From contig CAWGTV010000001.1 in assembly GCA_963825615.1 (NCBI GenBank), positions 930,001 to 994,000 on the forward strand: a DNA stretch of 64,000 bases, written 5' to 3'. The notes under the pieces are model-generated. The model saw only the letters and a list, made by a program, of their open reading frames with translations. It was not told the origin of the DNA and did not search any database. Position 1 is the stretch's first letter, and the number at the start of each line of letters is the position of its first letter. The DNA comes from JAHEDT01 sp963825615. GTDB lineage: Bacteria > Desulfobacterota > Desulfuromonadia > Desulfuromonadales > BM103. Positions 53,509 through 61,565 of the stretch are shown here, one piece after another. A program made the translations under genes and the position numbers.

Positions 53509-54444
53509 ATGATTATTTCAGCTCCCGAAGAAAAAAATACTGCTCATCCAAATATCTGGGCTGTTGCTGGGGGGAAAGGTGGGGTCGGTAAGTCAGTCCT
53601 CACAACGGCCATAGCTATGACCATGGCTAGTCAAGGCCACCGTTGCATCATGATAGATGCAGATCTTGGTGGGGCTAATTTGCATACCTTTCTTGGCATG
53701 TCTCCCCCTAAAAAGACCATCAGCGATTTGTTCACCGACCCTGGTAAAAATCTTCAGGACATTCTTCTGACAACTCCTTTTGTCAACCTTAGCCTAATCA
53801 GTGGTGCAAGGGCTATGCTCAATATCGCGAATCTAAAATATCTTCAAAAGGAGAAATTGATCAGACAGGTTTTTTCTCTGGAGGCAGATTATATTTTTAT
53901 AGATTTAGGAGCAGGCAGCAGTTTTAATGTCCTAGATTTTTTTATAGCAGCGCACTATGGGTTGGTAGTCATCACGCCGACGCCGACATCAATCGAAAAT
54001 GCATATCACTTCCTGAGAGCAGCTTATTTCAGAAAATTACGACAGGTTATCCGTGAACTCAAAGTAGAGGCTCTTGTTGATTCTGCCTTTGGTGAGAAAG
54101 AGCAAAACAGGATCAGATCACCGCGAGAACTGATGAATGAACTTCGATTTCGTGATCGGGAAGCCAGTGAACTGATTGAACACGCGATGATGACGTTCAG
54201 TCCTGGGCTAATAGTTAATCAAGTGCAACGAAAAGAAGATAACAATCTCGGTCAAGAAATTGCTCTGGCATGTAAGGATTTTCTGGGCATTAATATAACG
54301 GTTGCGGGTGATGTACGTTTTGATGATGAGGTTCTGATATCCTTAAAATCTCGTCAACCTGTTCTGACTATGTTCCCGAAAAGTCCCTTTATTCAAGACG
54401 TCCGACAAATAGTGAAAAAATTGGGTATGTTAGCGGAGATATGA
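53509..54444 (+). CDS. MinD/ParA-family P-loop ATPase (FlhG-like)
   Basis: 311 residues. The deviant Walker A motif WAVAGGKGGVGKSVLTTAIA at about residues 18-36 has the signature lysine of the MinD/ParA class. It is followed by MIDADLGGANLHTFLGM and DYIFIDLGAGSSFNVLDFF (Walker B). ITPTPTSIENAYHFLRAAYF resembles FlhG/YlxH-type paralogues. It lacks an obvious C-terminal membrane-targeting helix. It is followed one base later by an HTH gene, so the pair is certainly co-transcribed. A role in positioning a polar organelle or in regulation is plausible but unproven; no flagellar genes are near. Confidence 0.9.
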   Translation: MIISAPEEKNTAHPNIWAVAGGKGGVGKSVLTTAIAMTMASQGHRCIMIDADLGGANLHTFLGMSPPKKTISDLFTDPGKNLQDILLTTPFVNLSLISGARAMLNIANLKYLQKEKLIRQVFSLEADYIFIDLGAGSSFNVLDFFIAAHYGLVVITPTPTSIENAYHFLRAAYFRKLRQVIRELKVEALVDSAFGEKEQNRIRSPRELMNELRFRDREASELIEHAMMTFSPGLIVNQVQRKEDNNLGQEIALACKDFLGINITVAGDVRFDDEVLISLKSRQPVLTMFPKSPFIQDVRQIVKKLGMLAEI

Positions 54445-54445
54445 G

Positions 54446-54994
54446 ATGGAGGAAGAAGGATTAAAAAAAAGTTTTGATTTTTTTGGTCTACCTCTTGAGA
54501 CCAGCTTGGAAGAGGTGGAAAGAGCTTTTCGTAAGTTACGAACACTTTACAGTGAAGAGTCTCTTGCAACATACTCTTTATTAGAGGATTCTGATCGAGA
54601 GGAGAAGCTTGATCTGTTGCATTATGCCTACGATCGGATCCTGCAATTTCACCAACACACGGCAATTGGTGGAATACCTCCGAAAAGAGGACTAGAGCCG
54701 TATCATAACGAGACGCGGATATTTTGCATTGACGCTGATTATCAAAAGAAGCCAGGGTTGTTTCTTCAACAGTTACGTAAGGCATGGGCCTTGAGCTTAC
54801 AGGATGTCGCGGCTCATACCAAAGTCAGTGTATATATTTTGCAGAGTATAGAAGAACAACGTTTAGACGTTCTCCCGGTTCATGTTTATTTAAGGGGCTT
54901 TTTGAGGGAATTTGCGAAAATGGTTAATGTACCTGATACCGATGCACTTATTGAATGCTTTTTGGCGCTGTATAAAAATGACGAAGAGACTTAG
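54446..54994 (+). CDS. J-like plus RodZ-type helix-turn-helix protein
   Basis: 182 residues. The N-terminal part (FDFFGLPLETSLEEVERAFR) resembles a J-domain helix pair but lacks the HPD tripeptide, so it should not stimulate DnaK. The C-terminal part (FLQQLRKAWALSLQDVAAHT, then LQSIEEQRLDVLPVHVYLRG and FLREFAKMVNVPD) is a typical RodZ/HTH_25 domain. Unlike RodZ it has no membrane helix after the HTH. Coupled to the MinD-like ATPase upstream. Confidence 0.78.
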   Translation: MEEEGLKKSFDFFGLPLETSLEEVERAFRKLRTLYSEESLATYSLLEDSDREEKLDLLHYAYDRILQFHQHTAIGGIPPKRGLEPYHNETRIFCIDADYQKKPGLFLQQLRKAWALSLQDVAAHTKVSVYILQSIEEQRLDVLPVHVYLRGFLREFAKMVNVPDTDALIECFLALYKNDEET

Positions 54995-55229
54995 CTTGCC
55001 CTCGAAGCCGAGATTGGTCGATAAGTTTTGTATTTGGTGAGCAATTCACAACAATATCTCTATCAATGTGATGACACATTAAATTACGACTTACGAGACT
55101 AACAGGCCTTCATGGATTGCACAAATTCTAGGAAGTTACGGGTAGAGTATACTTAAACTGTTTGCAAGTGACTATTGTCTTGGATCTGAGGGTACAATCG
55201 CTCAAGCTGAATCCATTAGCAGGCTATCA

Positions 55230-55598
55230 ATGATTAAATTAACTGAAGGCACACAAGAGTTGCATTCTTATCTTTTTAAGGTGCGTGATTCAATTTCTGA
55301 CAATTCTACCAATCTTGATGAAATCAAGTCGGCACTGGTTGAGTTGCTGGTTTACTTATGCTCATCTGAAGGTCGGACTACCGAGAACTGCACGACAACA
55401 GATATTTTCTTTAAGCTGCATGCTGATTATGGGTTTAATTGGCTCCATTTACCGGAAGAGCTTCAGTTGATCTTGGAAGATATTGGTGGGCAATTACACG
55501 ACACTCTCGAGCATCCCGATACAGCAACGAACTTTGAAAGCACTCCAGAGCAGTTGCTGATTAGAATTCATAGCTTGAGCTTCTGTGAAGACCATTAA
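55230..55598 (+). CDS. Hypothetical protein (122 aa)
   Basis: Not recognised. Sequence MIKLTEGTQELHSYLFKVRD, LVELLVYLCSSEGRTTENCT, then HLPEELQLILEDIGGQLHDT. It looks soluble, acidic and mostly helical. AT-rich codon use matches the neighbouring MinD-like and HTH genes, which are 235 bases upstream on the same strand. The ribosome site is weak. Confidence 0.55.
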   Translation: MIKLTEGTQELHSYLFKVRDSISDNSTNLDEIKSALVELLVYLCSSEGRTTENCTTTDIFFKLHADYGFNWLHLPEELQLILEDIGGQLHDTLEHPDTATNFESTPEQLLIRIHSLSFCEDH

Positions 55599-55916
55599 CT
55601 TTTCTATAAGTCACCACTTCCTAGATGAAAACTGACGTGTTATTGATAGTGATCTTCAAAACACTTGAAAAGGGCCAACACCAGTACGCTAAGTTTGATA
55701 CGGTAGAAAGCAAAGAATAAAATGGAGGGGCAATGGACAAACGAAAGGAATTAACAAGGACAAATAGGAATTTCTACTGACTCGAACATTATGACGTCGT
55801 TAATTTTCACCCAAGTGTGCGCAGCCTCTCGCCTCATGTAGCCCCGGAGCCGGGACACTGAATAATAGAGTTCTTTTGAGTGTCCTCGAACCCAAACTGC
55901 TCTAACGCATCGCTGA
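55599..55916. other. Intergenic region
   Basis: About 320 bases with one imperfect hairpin (GGGACACT near 55852 with GAGTGTCC near 55879). No gene or known element seen. Confidence 0.4.
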
Positions 55917-56021
55917 CTACTTCTTCTCAGCCTTTTTAACCTTTTTGTCCGCCTTTTTTTCTTTCATGCTTTTTGCCGGAGCTTTTTTTTCCGACTTCTT
56001 GCTATCCATGCCCTTGCCCAT
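55917..56021 (-). CDS. Lysine-rich microprotein (34 aa)
   Basis: On the minus strand an ATG at 56021 opens MGKGMDSKKSEKKAPAKSMK and continues to a TAG at 55917, with 17 lysines among 34 residues. AAAGGGGAAAATT precedes the ATG. Short MGKG-x-D-S/A-KK proteins with the same AxSMKEKK pattern are widespread as unnamed small proteins in many Proteobacteria, which supports a real gene. The composition suggests nucleic-acid or polyanion binding. Confidence 0.68.
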   Translation of the reverse strand: MGKGMDSKKSEKKAPAKSMKEKKADKKVKKAEKK

Positions 56022-56288
56022 AATTTTCCCCTTTGTTTCACTGTTAGGATGCTGATCCGATACTGAATTTGTTACAGCTTAGCACGTTTTATGAAACATG
56101 GCAGAATGGCCTTGGAACTGGCAAAGGAAAGAAAAAATTGTCTCGTTGATATGACCAACTAACAAACGGTTCCTGGGTCGCTGGGAGCCGTTCATATTTG
56201 TCACGACTGACAGGACGGATTAAAGCAGTGTCCAGATTCCTTCATTGCAGGAGAGATGGTGCAAACTTTACTTCGGCCTGAATGTGGC

Positions 56289-57161
56289 TTAGTTGCCAAA
56301 GGTGGTGAATCCCTGGGTTAGGCTTACGATGCGCTTACCAAAATTGTCGACGGCAACAACTTTCCAGTAGTATCTGGTGTCGGGTTGGAGATCAACAATC
56401 TGATATTCGGTGTCGTAGATATCGGAGATGATGTTTGTGCTTAGTGAAATTTCGCCATCATCACCGCCGACATCTCCGCCACCGCAACCGAAACATGCCT
56501 GTAGGACAAGAATCCCAATGCCAATACCTACGCAAACCGAATGCCGAATGCGTTTTACGAAACCATACCTGACTGCTATTAAGTAAGACAACAGAATCGC
56601 TAACGACACCGCTAGGCTCAATTGGACTTGTGCCCGGTTGGAACTGGAAGAGTTGGTCACAGATGCTGCCATTGCGTTGGCATCTATATTCGGATCTGTA
56701 CCGTAAACAAGCTTGAAAGATACGATTGATGTGCTCGGTTTGTAGTTTTTCGGGGGCTGATCCCATTCAAAAGTAACGACAGTGCCAGTAAGGGCATTGT
56801 TAATCGGTGCGTGTAGGGACGGAATCCATTCACTAGCAACAATATTCGAAAAACTACTTTCATATCCGTTGTAATCAATCGCACTGGCAGTAAAGTAGTA
56901 GACGTTACCGTCTTCCGGCAGGTTGAGCGATAGTGAGGTATTTGCTGAGCCATCTACGATAATCGGCGAAGGCCCTTCCGACAAGTTGGTACCGTTAAAT
57001 GGAAAATCAGGGGAGTTGTTCTTGTAATAGACATTATAACCCGCTACCTCAGATTCATTATTCTGATCCCAGACTAGGGTGGCGATTTTCGCTGCTACAG
57101 GCATAACTGTAATGATCAAAAGCTGGATACACAGGAGGCACGGTTTAATTGATTTTTTCAT
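56289..57161 (-). CDS. Fibronectin-III-like exported protein with internal membrane segments
   Basis: About 290 residues from the ATG at 57161 (signal peptide MKKSIKPCLLCIQLLIITVM, then PVAA). The first FN3-like domain has ATLVWDQNNESEVAGYNVYY and LNLPEDGNVYYFTASAIDYN. The second begins GTVVTFEWDQPPKNYKPSTS and FKLVYGTDPNIDANA. It is then interrupted by two hydrophobic segments (VQLSLAVSLAILLSYLIAVR and VCVGIGIGILVLQACFGCGG) before the remaining FN3 strands IVDLQPDTRYYWKVVAVDNF. Function unknown, probably envelope-associated. A hairpin at about 56164-56191 lies 100 bases downstream and could be its terminator. Confidence 0.65.
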   Translation of the reverse strand: MKKSIKPCLLCIQLLIITVMPVAAKIATLVWDQNNESEVAGYNVYYKNNSPDFPFNGTNLSEGPSPIIVDGSANTSLSLNLPEDGNVYYFTASAIDYNGYESSFSNIVASEWIPSLHAPINNALTGTVVTFEWDQPPKNYKPSTSIVSFKLVYGTDPNIDANAMAASVTNSSSSNRAQVQLSLAVSLAILLSYLIAVRYGFVKRIRHSVCVGIGIGILVLQACFGCGGGDVGGDDGEISLSTNIISDIYDTEYQIVDLQPDTRYYWKVVAVDNFGKRIVSLTQGFTTFGN

Positions 57162-57335
57162 GTTAGGCCAGTTTTCTAATGGCACATTGAGAGAAGAGCT
57201 TTGCCGGGACCGATTATTAGACGAAATCCTATAGATTTATATATTTTTGTCAATCGAAGAGTCGTTAAGATGAACGAAATCTACCGACATTGTCAATATC
57301 TCAATTTTTAAATAACACCGTCTATCAGACATAAC

Positions 57336-57366
57336 AACTCTTGATCTTCGGATCAGGGGTTTTCTT
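57336..57366 (+). terminator. Orphan intrinsic terminator with UUCG loop
   Basis: AACTCTTGATC (57336-57346), loop TTCG, GATCAGGGGTT (57351-57361) forms an 11-base-pair stem with two or three G-U pairs, followed by TTCTTG. No plus-strand protein gene ends upstream of it. Confidence 0.6.
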
Positions 57367-57642
57367 GCTTGTTATGAATGGCAAGACATTCACCAAGCCT
57401 GACGCTTGTTCTGTTAGTCAGATTCCAAATGTTGCTACTAATGGGACAATTTTGGGCTTTTTGTTATTTTTGAGCAACGGGAACCGCAGCACAATAAAAA
57501 TGGCAACAATTTATTCAACTAAAATATTCATTATCTTATCAGTAAGTTATCATTGCTAGAATTGATGCTCTCAGGGAGCTTATGTTGTGGCCTTAAACTT
57601 GCAATATCGCGTTATATAAAGTTTCTTCTGGGAGGGGGGGAC

Positions 57643-57683
57643 AAGAAAATGGCCCCTTTTATGCGAAGGTAGGCCATTTTCTT
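57643..57683. repeat. Inverted repeat AAGAAAATGGCC / GGCCATTTTCTT
   Basis: A perfect 12-base-pair stem (57643-57654 with 57672-57683) encloses a loop that itself contains CCTT...AAGG. A-rich on the left and T-rich on the right, so it can act as a bidirectional terminator. Confidence 0.7.
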
Positions 57684-57762
57684 ATAGATCAACACATTTC
57701 AGATACAAAATAGCCTGCCTTGAGCGGTATTTTTTTCATTGCAGGGTTTGAAGGAGCGAGTC

Positions 57763-57942
57763 ATGTTTTTACCTATCTGCCACGAATGTTCATACGGTGA
57801 TGCGAAGGATAATCAGAGCTTCTGTTCCAGAGAAGCTGTCTACAGCCGACACACCAGGTGCATACAGCAAAAGGCACTTGATTTTTACCTGGAGCAGGTT
57901 TCTGTGATTCAGTTTCCGGTTAAGGTTGTCGGGAACAGGTAG
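57763..57942 (+). CDS. Cysteine-containing small protein (59 aa)
   Basis: Not recognised. MFLPICHECSYGDAKDNQSF then CSREAVYSRHTRCIQQKALD carries four cysteines in a C-x2-C...C...C layout that could bind a metal. GAAGGAG lies 8 bases before ATG 57763; the frame is open eight codons further upstream. A terminator follows at 58162-58195. Confidence 0.5.
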   Translation: MFLPICHECSYGDAKDNQSFCSREAVYSRHTRCIQQKALDFYLEQVSVIQFPVKVVGNR

Positions 57943-58282
57943 GCCGTGTTATCGGTGACCAATTTCAGATGAGTCTTAGATAATTATTTACCATACGAAG
58001 ACCAAGGCCCTTCTCGAACGCCCCAATATCCAGAAGCCCCTTAGCCTATAGCTCCTGTTTGAAAACGCAAAGGAAGCTCGAGTTTCGTTCAGGACAAAGA
58101 GCCGTGTTGGACTCGAACAACTAGTAATTTTTCTCACAAGTTACAATTTCTAGTTCAAATTAGCCCCATCATGGTTAACCGGGTTGGGGCTTTCTTAAAA
58201 CTATTGCTACTTTACATCCGTGAAAGTCCTTAGGATCTTTGATACACAGAATATCAACACAGAACACACTTCATCTCGCCCC
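57943..58282. other. Intergenic region at the right edge of the AT-rich segment
   Basis: About 340 bases containing the terminator at 58162-58195. A short tRNA T-arm-like string (minus strand TTGTTCGAGTCCAAC, about 58107-58121) is visible without the rest of a tRNA. No gene seen. The base composition rises to the high-GC level just after this stretch. Confidence 0.4.
58162..58195 (+). terminator. Intrinsic terminator
   Basis: AGCCCCA (58162-58168) pairs with TGGGGCT (58185-58191), followed by TTCTT. It lies about 220 bases after the small cysteine-containing gene. Confidence 0.75.
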
Positions 58283-58755
58283 TCATACTAGAGCGACAAC
58301 GGCGAACGTCTTCCGGGAGCCCATGTTGCCCACATGCACTTCATCGCCGCAGACTTTGCCGAGCAGTGCTCGCCCCAGGAGCGACTCAGGCGTAATGACA
58401 ATGCACTCTACCACGCCTGCGACCACTTTCACCCCCCCCGCGTCGGGACCGAGGAGAACTGGACGGAGAGTGCGATCTTCGGCCTCGAGGGTGACGCAAG
58501 CCGTTAGGCGGACCCGTCTCTTCATCACATGAGCGCATGGCCAGGGCCCAGTAGCGCTCCAGGACCCGGCGAATGTATGCGGCACGAGTGGGCATGCCCC
58601 TGTAGAACTTCCAGGCCTGTGGTGCCGTACTTTTTGTCGGGGATGTACTCGGCGTGCGTGGCGGCTGCATGGGCTGTTTTGGCCGCCTCGGTGAGAAGAG
58701 TAAGATAGCTCGCCAGACATGCGATGATATTGTGCAGGACGACAACTTTGTTCAT
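58283..58755 (-). pseudogene. GreA/GreB-family elongation factor-like gene, broken by two frameshifts
   Basis: Read across three frames. MNKVVVLHNIIACLASYLTL is followed by AAKTAHAAATHAEYIPDKKY and GTTGLE. Then comes YRGMPTRAAYIRRVLERYWA. The C-terminal part is TACVTLEAEDRTLRPVLLGP and PESLLGRALLGKVCGDEVHV. The N-terminal coiled coil and the LGRALLGK-GDEV block are those of GreA/B-family proteins that bind in the RNA polymerase secondary channel. Breaks lie near 58608 and 58525 and both are fixed by removing one base, giving 156 residues. It may therefore be an intact gene with sequence errors; the second half matches the family less well, so real decay is also possible. Confidence 0.65.
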
Positions 58756-58804
58756 AGGCAGGCAATCCAGGCGCTTGACGTTAAGCGTCAGCGAGAGTTG
58801 GGGA

Positions 58805-59674
58805 TCAGGAGTCGTTCTGCACCATTGTCGCCAGCATGTCGACCGATTTTTTGATGGTGGCGATATCGCGAGCGATCTGCTGGGTGGCGCGGAACTGTGC
58901 CTCCGAAATGGCCGCGGTCTTTGCACTAATCGCGCTGACCTCAGCAATCCCCGACTGAATCTGCTCCAGGATCGCGGTAATCTTGTCAACCGAGGCAGAG
59001 CTGTTTTTCCCCAGCTTTCTGATTTCATCGGCGACGACGCTGAAGCCGCGGCCATGCTTGCCGGCCTGCGCAGCGATGATCGCGGCATTCAAGCCGAGCA
59101 GGCCAGTCATCTCCGCCACATCGAGGATGAAGTCGAGCATCTGGCTGGTATCCCGGATCTTCTCCTCGGTAGCGGAGACCGCCCTTATAACGGCCGTATT
59201 GGCTGCATTCAATTCTTCTGAACCGGAGTAGATATTTTCGATGGCCGTCACCGCTTGCTCGACGCTGCGGGATATTTCACCGGCCACCTCGCTGATCAGT
59301 GCGCTGTGCCGGACCTGCTGAATTCGCGCGGCAATGACGGACGAAGCGATCTTGGCAATCGGCGTGACAGTCTCCAGCGGGCCGCCAATGCCAAAGGTGC
59401 CGACGCGCTCCCCATCGACCTTGATGACGATGCTGTACCCTTCCCGCATCCGGCCGCTGCTGCGCTCCGCCTCCTCCCTGGAAATTGCGATGCTGTCCGC
59501 TTCACCCTGCATGATCCGCGCGGCACCGTCATGTCGCATGCCGAAGCGTTCCCTGGAGCGATCGCCGATAATTACACCGTCGGCGTCGCAGACGATCATG
59601 TTGTACCCGGTTTCAGCGGAGATGAATTCCACCAGTTGTTGCGCTAATTCAGCGGTTAAACGGATCACGGTCAC
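58805..59674 (-). CDS. Soluble chemoreceptor-like protein with sugar-diacid recognition domain
   Basis: 289 residues without membrane segments. The N-terminal part (LAQQLVEFISAETGYNMIVC, ISREEAERSSGRMREGYSIV and GERVGTFGIGGPLETVTPIA) resembles the CdaR-type sugar diacid recognition domain. The C-terminal half is a short methyl-accepting signalling hairpin with TGLLGLNAAIIAAQAGKHGR and GFSVVADEIRKLGKNSSASV, the conserved tip that binds CheA/CheW. It probably senses a small cytoplasmic ligand and feeds a chemosensory array. It is close to the GreA-like gene on the same strand. Confidence 0.86.
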   Translation of the reverse strand: MTVIRLTAELAQQLVEFISAETGYNMIVCDADGVIIGDRSRERFGMRHDGAARIMQGEADSIAISREEAERSSGRMREGYSIVIKVDGERVGTFGIGGPLETVTPIAKIASSVIAARIQQVRHSALISEVAGEISRSVEQAVTAIENIYSGSEELNAANTAVIRAVSATEEKIRDTSQMLDFILDVAEMTGLLGLNAAIIAAQAGKHGRGFSVVADEIRKLGKNSSASVDKITAILEQIQSGIAEVSAISAKTAAISEAQFRATQQIARDIATIKKSVDMLATMVQNDS

Positions 59675-59906
59675 CTACCAGGAAAAATTCAATTACCTTT
59701 ACAGACGAGTAAACTATATCAGGCATTAAACTGCTGGGAGAGAAAATTTTAGCCCGCGTAGGCCGGCAGGTGATAAGGATAGCAGGCTGCTCATGAACGA
59801 CCTGTCGGCTTTTTTTACTCAATCGCCCCCCTCTCTTGAGCCATAATGTCACTATCGCGCCATACAGCAGACTGCGCCCGGCCGCACATAACGGAAAGAA
59901 GCGAAG

Positions 59907-61094
59907 ATGCCCGCAGGACACCCCGATTATAGCCTCTGCGCACGCCCCGAACGTGGCGCGCTGAAAATCCTCGTCGGCGGCATGCTCGGTATGGTGCTCG
60001 CCATGGGCATCGGCCGCTTCGCCTTTACGCCGATCCTGCCGCTGATGCAGCGCGACCTGGCCATGAGCAACACTATGGCCGGCTGGCTGGCCGGGCTGAA
60101 TTACCTCGGCTACCTGACCGGTGCCGTCGCCTGTTCCATGCACCCCCGGCTGCTGCGCAGCCGCCCGGCTACCGGCGGTGCTCTGGTCACCAGTATCGCC
60201 TCGACACTGCTGATGGGCGTGACCGTCTCGCCTTTCTGGTGGGGGCTGCTGCGTTTGGGCGGCGGCCTCGCCAGCGCCGTCCTCTTTATCGTCATTTCGG
60301 CAGAGGTCGTCGAGGCGCTGACCCGCCGAGGCTTCGTCCACTGGGTCGGCGTCCTTTACGGCGGTATCGGCGTCGGCATCGCGCTGAGCGGCATCATGGT
60401 CCCGCAGCTCGATCGGATCGGCGGCTGGGGCGGCAGCTGGATCGGCATGGGCCTGCTTGCGGCCCTCTGCGCAGCCGCCGGCATCACCCTCGGCCGCCAG
60501 CGCAACCTGATCCAGGCGGTTACTCTCGACACCTCGCCAAAAACCGGAAGTCTGCACAGCATCTGGCCTCTGGCCGTCGCCTACTTCTTCGAAGGGCTCG
60601 GCTACATCGTCTCCGCAACCTTCATCGTGGCCATCATCGCCATGACCCCCGGCCTGGCAGCCTTTTCCCCGTACAGTTGGGTCGCAACTGGGCTGGCGGC
60701 GCTGCCGTCGACGGTCCTGTGGCCGCAGCTCGGCCGCCGCATCGGCACCAAGCGTACCCTGCTGTGCGCTTTCATCCTCCAGGCCGCCGGTATTTACGTG
60801 AGTATCGATGCCGACACCATCGGCGCAGTGCTCTTCTCAGCGATCGCCTTCGGCGGCACCTTTCTCGGCATCGTCGCCCTGACCCTGGCCGAAGGCAACC
60901 GCCGGGCCCCTCATGACAGCCGCCGGGCCACCGCGATTTTAACCGTCTGTTTCAGCCTCGGCCAGATACTGGGGCCAGTCCTCGCCGGGATATTGGCAGA
61001 CATGCGTGCCGGATTTGCCCTGCCACTGCTGTTGGCCACCACCAGCATCGCCATCGGCGCCCTGTTTATCATTTTTGACCACAGATACAGCTAG
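59907..61094 (+). CDS. MFS transporter, YbfB/YjiJ family
   Basis: 395 residues with about twelve hydrophobic segments. The first pair carries MVLAMGIGRFAFTPILPLMQ, the signature of the YbfB/YjiJ branch of the major facilitator superfamily, followed by LAMSNTMAGWLAGLNYLGYL. The substrate is unknown. The ATG at 59907 follows GAAAGAAGCGAAG. Divergent from the chemoreceptor gene. Confidence 0.9.
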   Translation: MPAGHPDYSLCARPERGALKILVGGMLGMVLAMGIGRFAFTPILPLMQRDLAMSNTMAGWLAGLNYLGYLTGAVACSMHPRLLRSRPATGGALVTSIASTLLMGVTVSPFWWGLLRLGGGLASAVLFIVISAEVVEALTRRGFVHWVGVLYGGIGVGIALSGIMVPQLDRIGGWGGSWIGMGLLAALCAAAGITLGRQRNLIQAVTLDTSPKTGSLHSIWPLAVAYFFEGLGYIVSATFIVAIIAMTPGLAAFSPYSWVATGLAALPSTVLWPQLGRRIGTKRTLLCAFILQAAGIYVSIDADTIGAVLFSAIAFGGTFLGIVALTLAEGNRRAPHDSRRATAILTVCFSLGQILGPVLAGILADMRAGFALPLLLATTSIAIGALFIIFDHRYS

Positions 61095-61382
61095 GGTGTC
61101 GCCAGCGAGCTCCAACTTCAATTTCAAAGGGAGGGGTCTATTCAGCAGGATGCGCTAAAAAATAATTTAAGTATTAACATTACTTTTAAAATACCGGTTG
61201 AACCTGCAAATGCAGGAGACATAGTCAATCGGCCTGACCATGCCGCCATAAGCACCCGCCTTGACATATAGAAAACAAACCGTCGTTTTGATTTTTTATG
61301 TTGTTTATCAGCTAGTTAAAGGAGTATTTTGCAGGGGTTTCCGCATCAGCGACACTATTCAACCGACGAAAGGAGCAGGATC

Positions 61383-61481
61383 ATGTTAGATGCGTTTATG
61401 GGTATGCTCGTTGTCTATGGAATGATCATTGTCGTTGCCCAGGTTGCAGATTTCTTCGGACGTGCCAAGCTGCCACATTGA
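61383..61481 (+). CDS. Single-pass membrane microprotein (32 aa)
   Basis: An ATG at 61383 opens MLDAFMGMLVVYGMIIVVAQ then VADFFGRAKLPH and ends at TGA 61479-61481. AAAGGAGCAGGATC is an excellent ribosome site. One hydrophobic helix spans most of the protein, ending in a basic tail. It has its own spacer of almost 290 bases upstream, in which no other gene is visible. Small single-helix proteins of this kind commonly modulate larger membrane complexes; no partner is evident. Confidence 0.6.
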   Translation: MLDAFMGMLVVYGMIIVVAQVADFFGRAKLPH

Positions 61482-61565
61482 TCTGCAGGGCAACCGCTGA
61501 CATTGAATTGATGCCCGGCATCACGATATTTTAGAGAGATCTAGGGGTGGCCGCATGGCCGTCCC

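Larger units (their letters stand above)
57162..57762. other. AT-rich intergenic region with two strong hairpins
   Basis: Six hundred bases without a convincing gene (the open frame 57341-57559 has no ribosome site). It holds a UUCG-loop terminator at 57336-57366 and a long inverted repeat at 57643-57683. Confidence 0.5.

Noticed and set aside
57341..57559. 72-codon plus-strand frame
   Set aside because: It begins inside a terminator hairpin and has no ribosome site.
58107..58121. tRNA fragment as an island attachment site
   Set aside because: Only a T-arm-like string is present, it does not match the tRNA-Arg 3' end, and no integrase exists.
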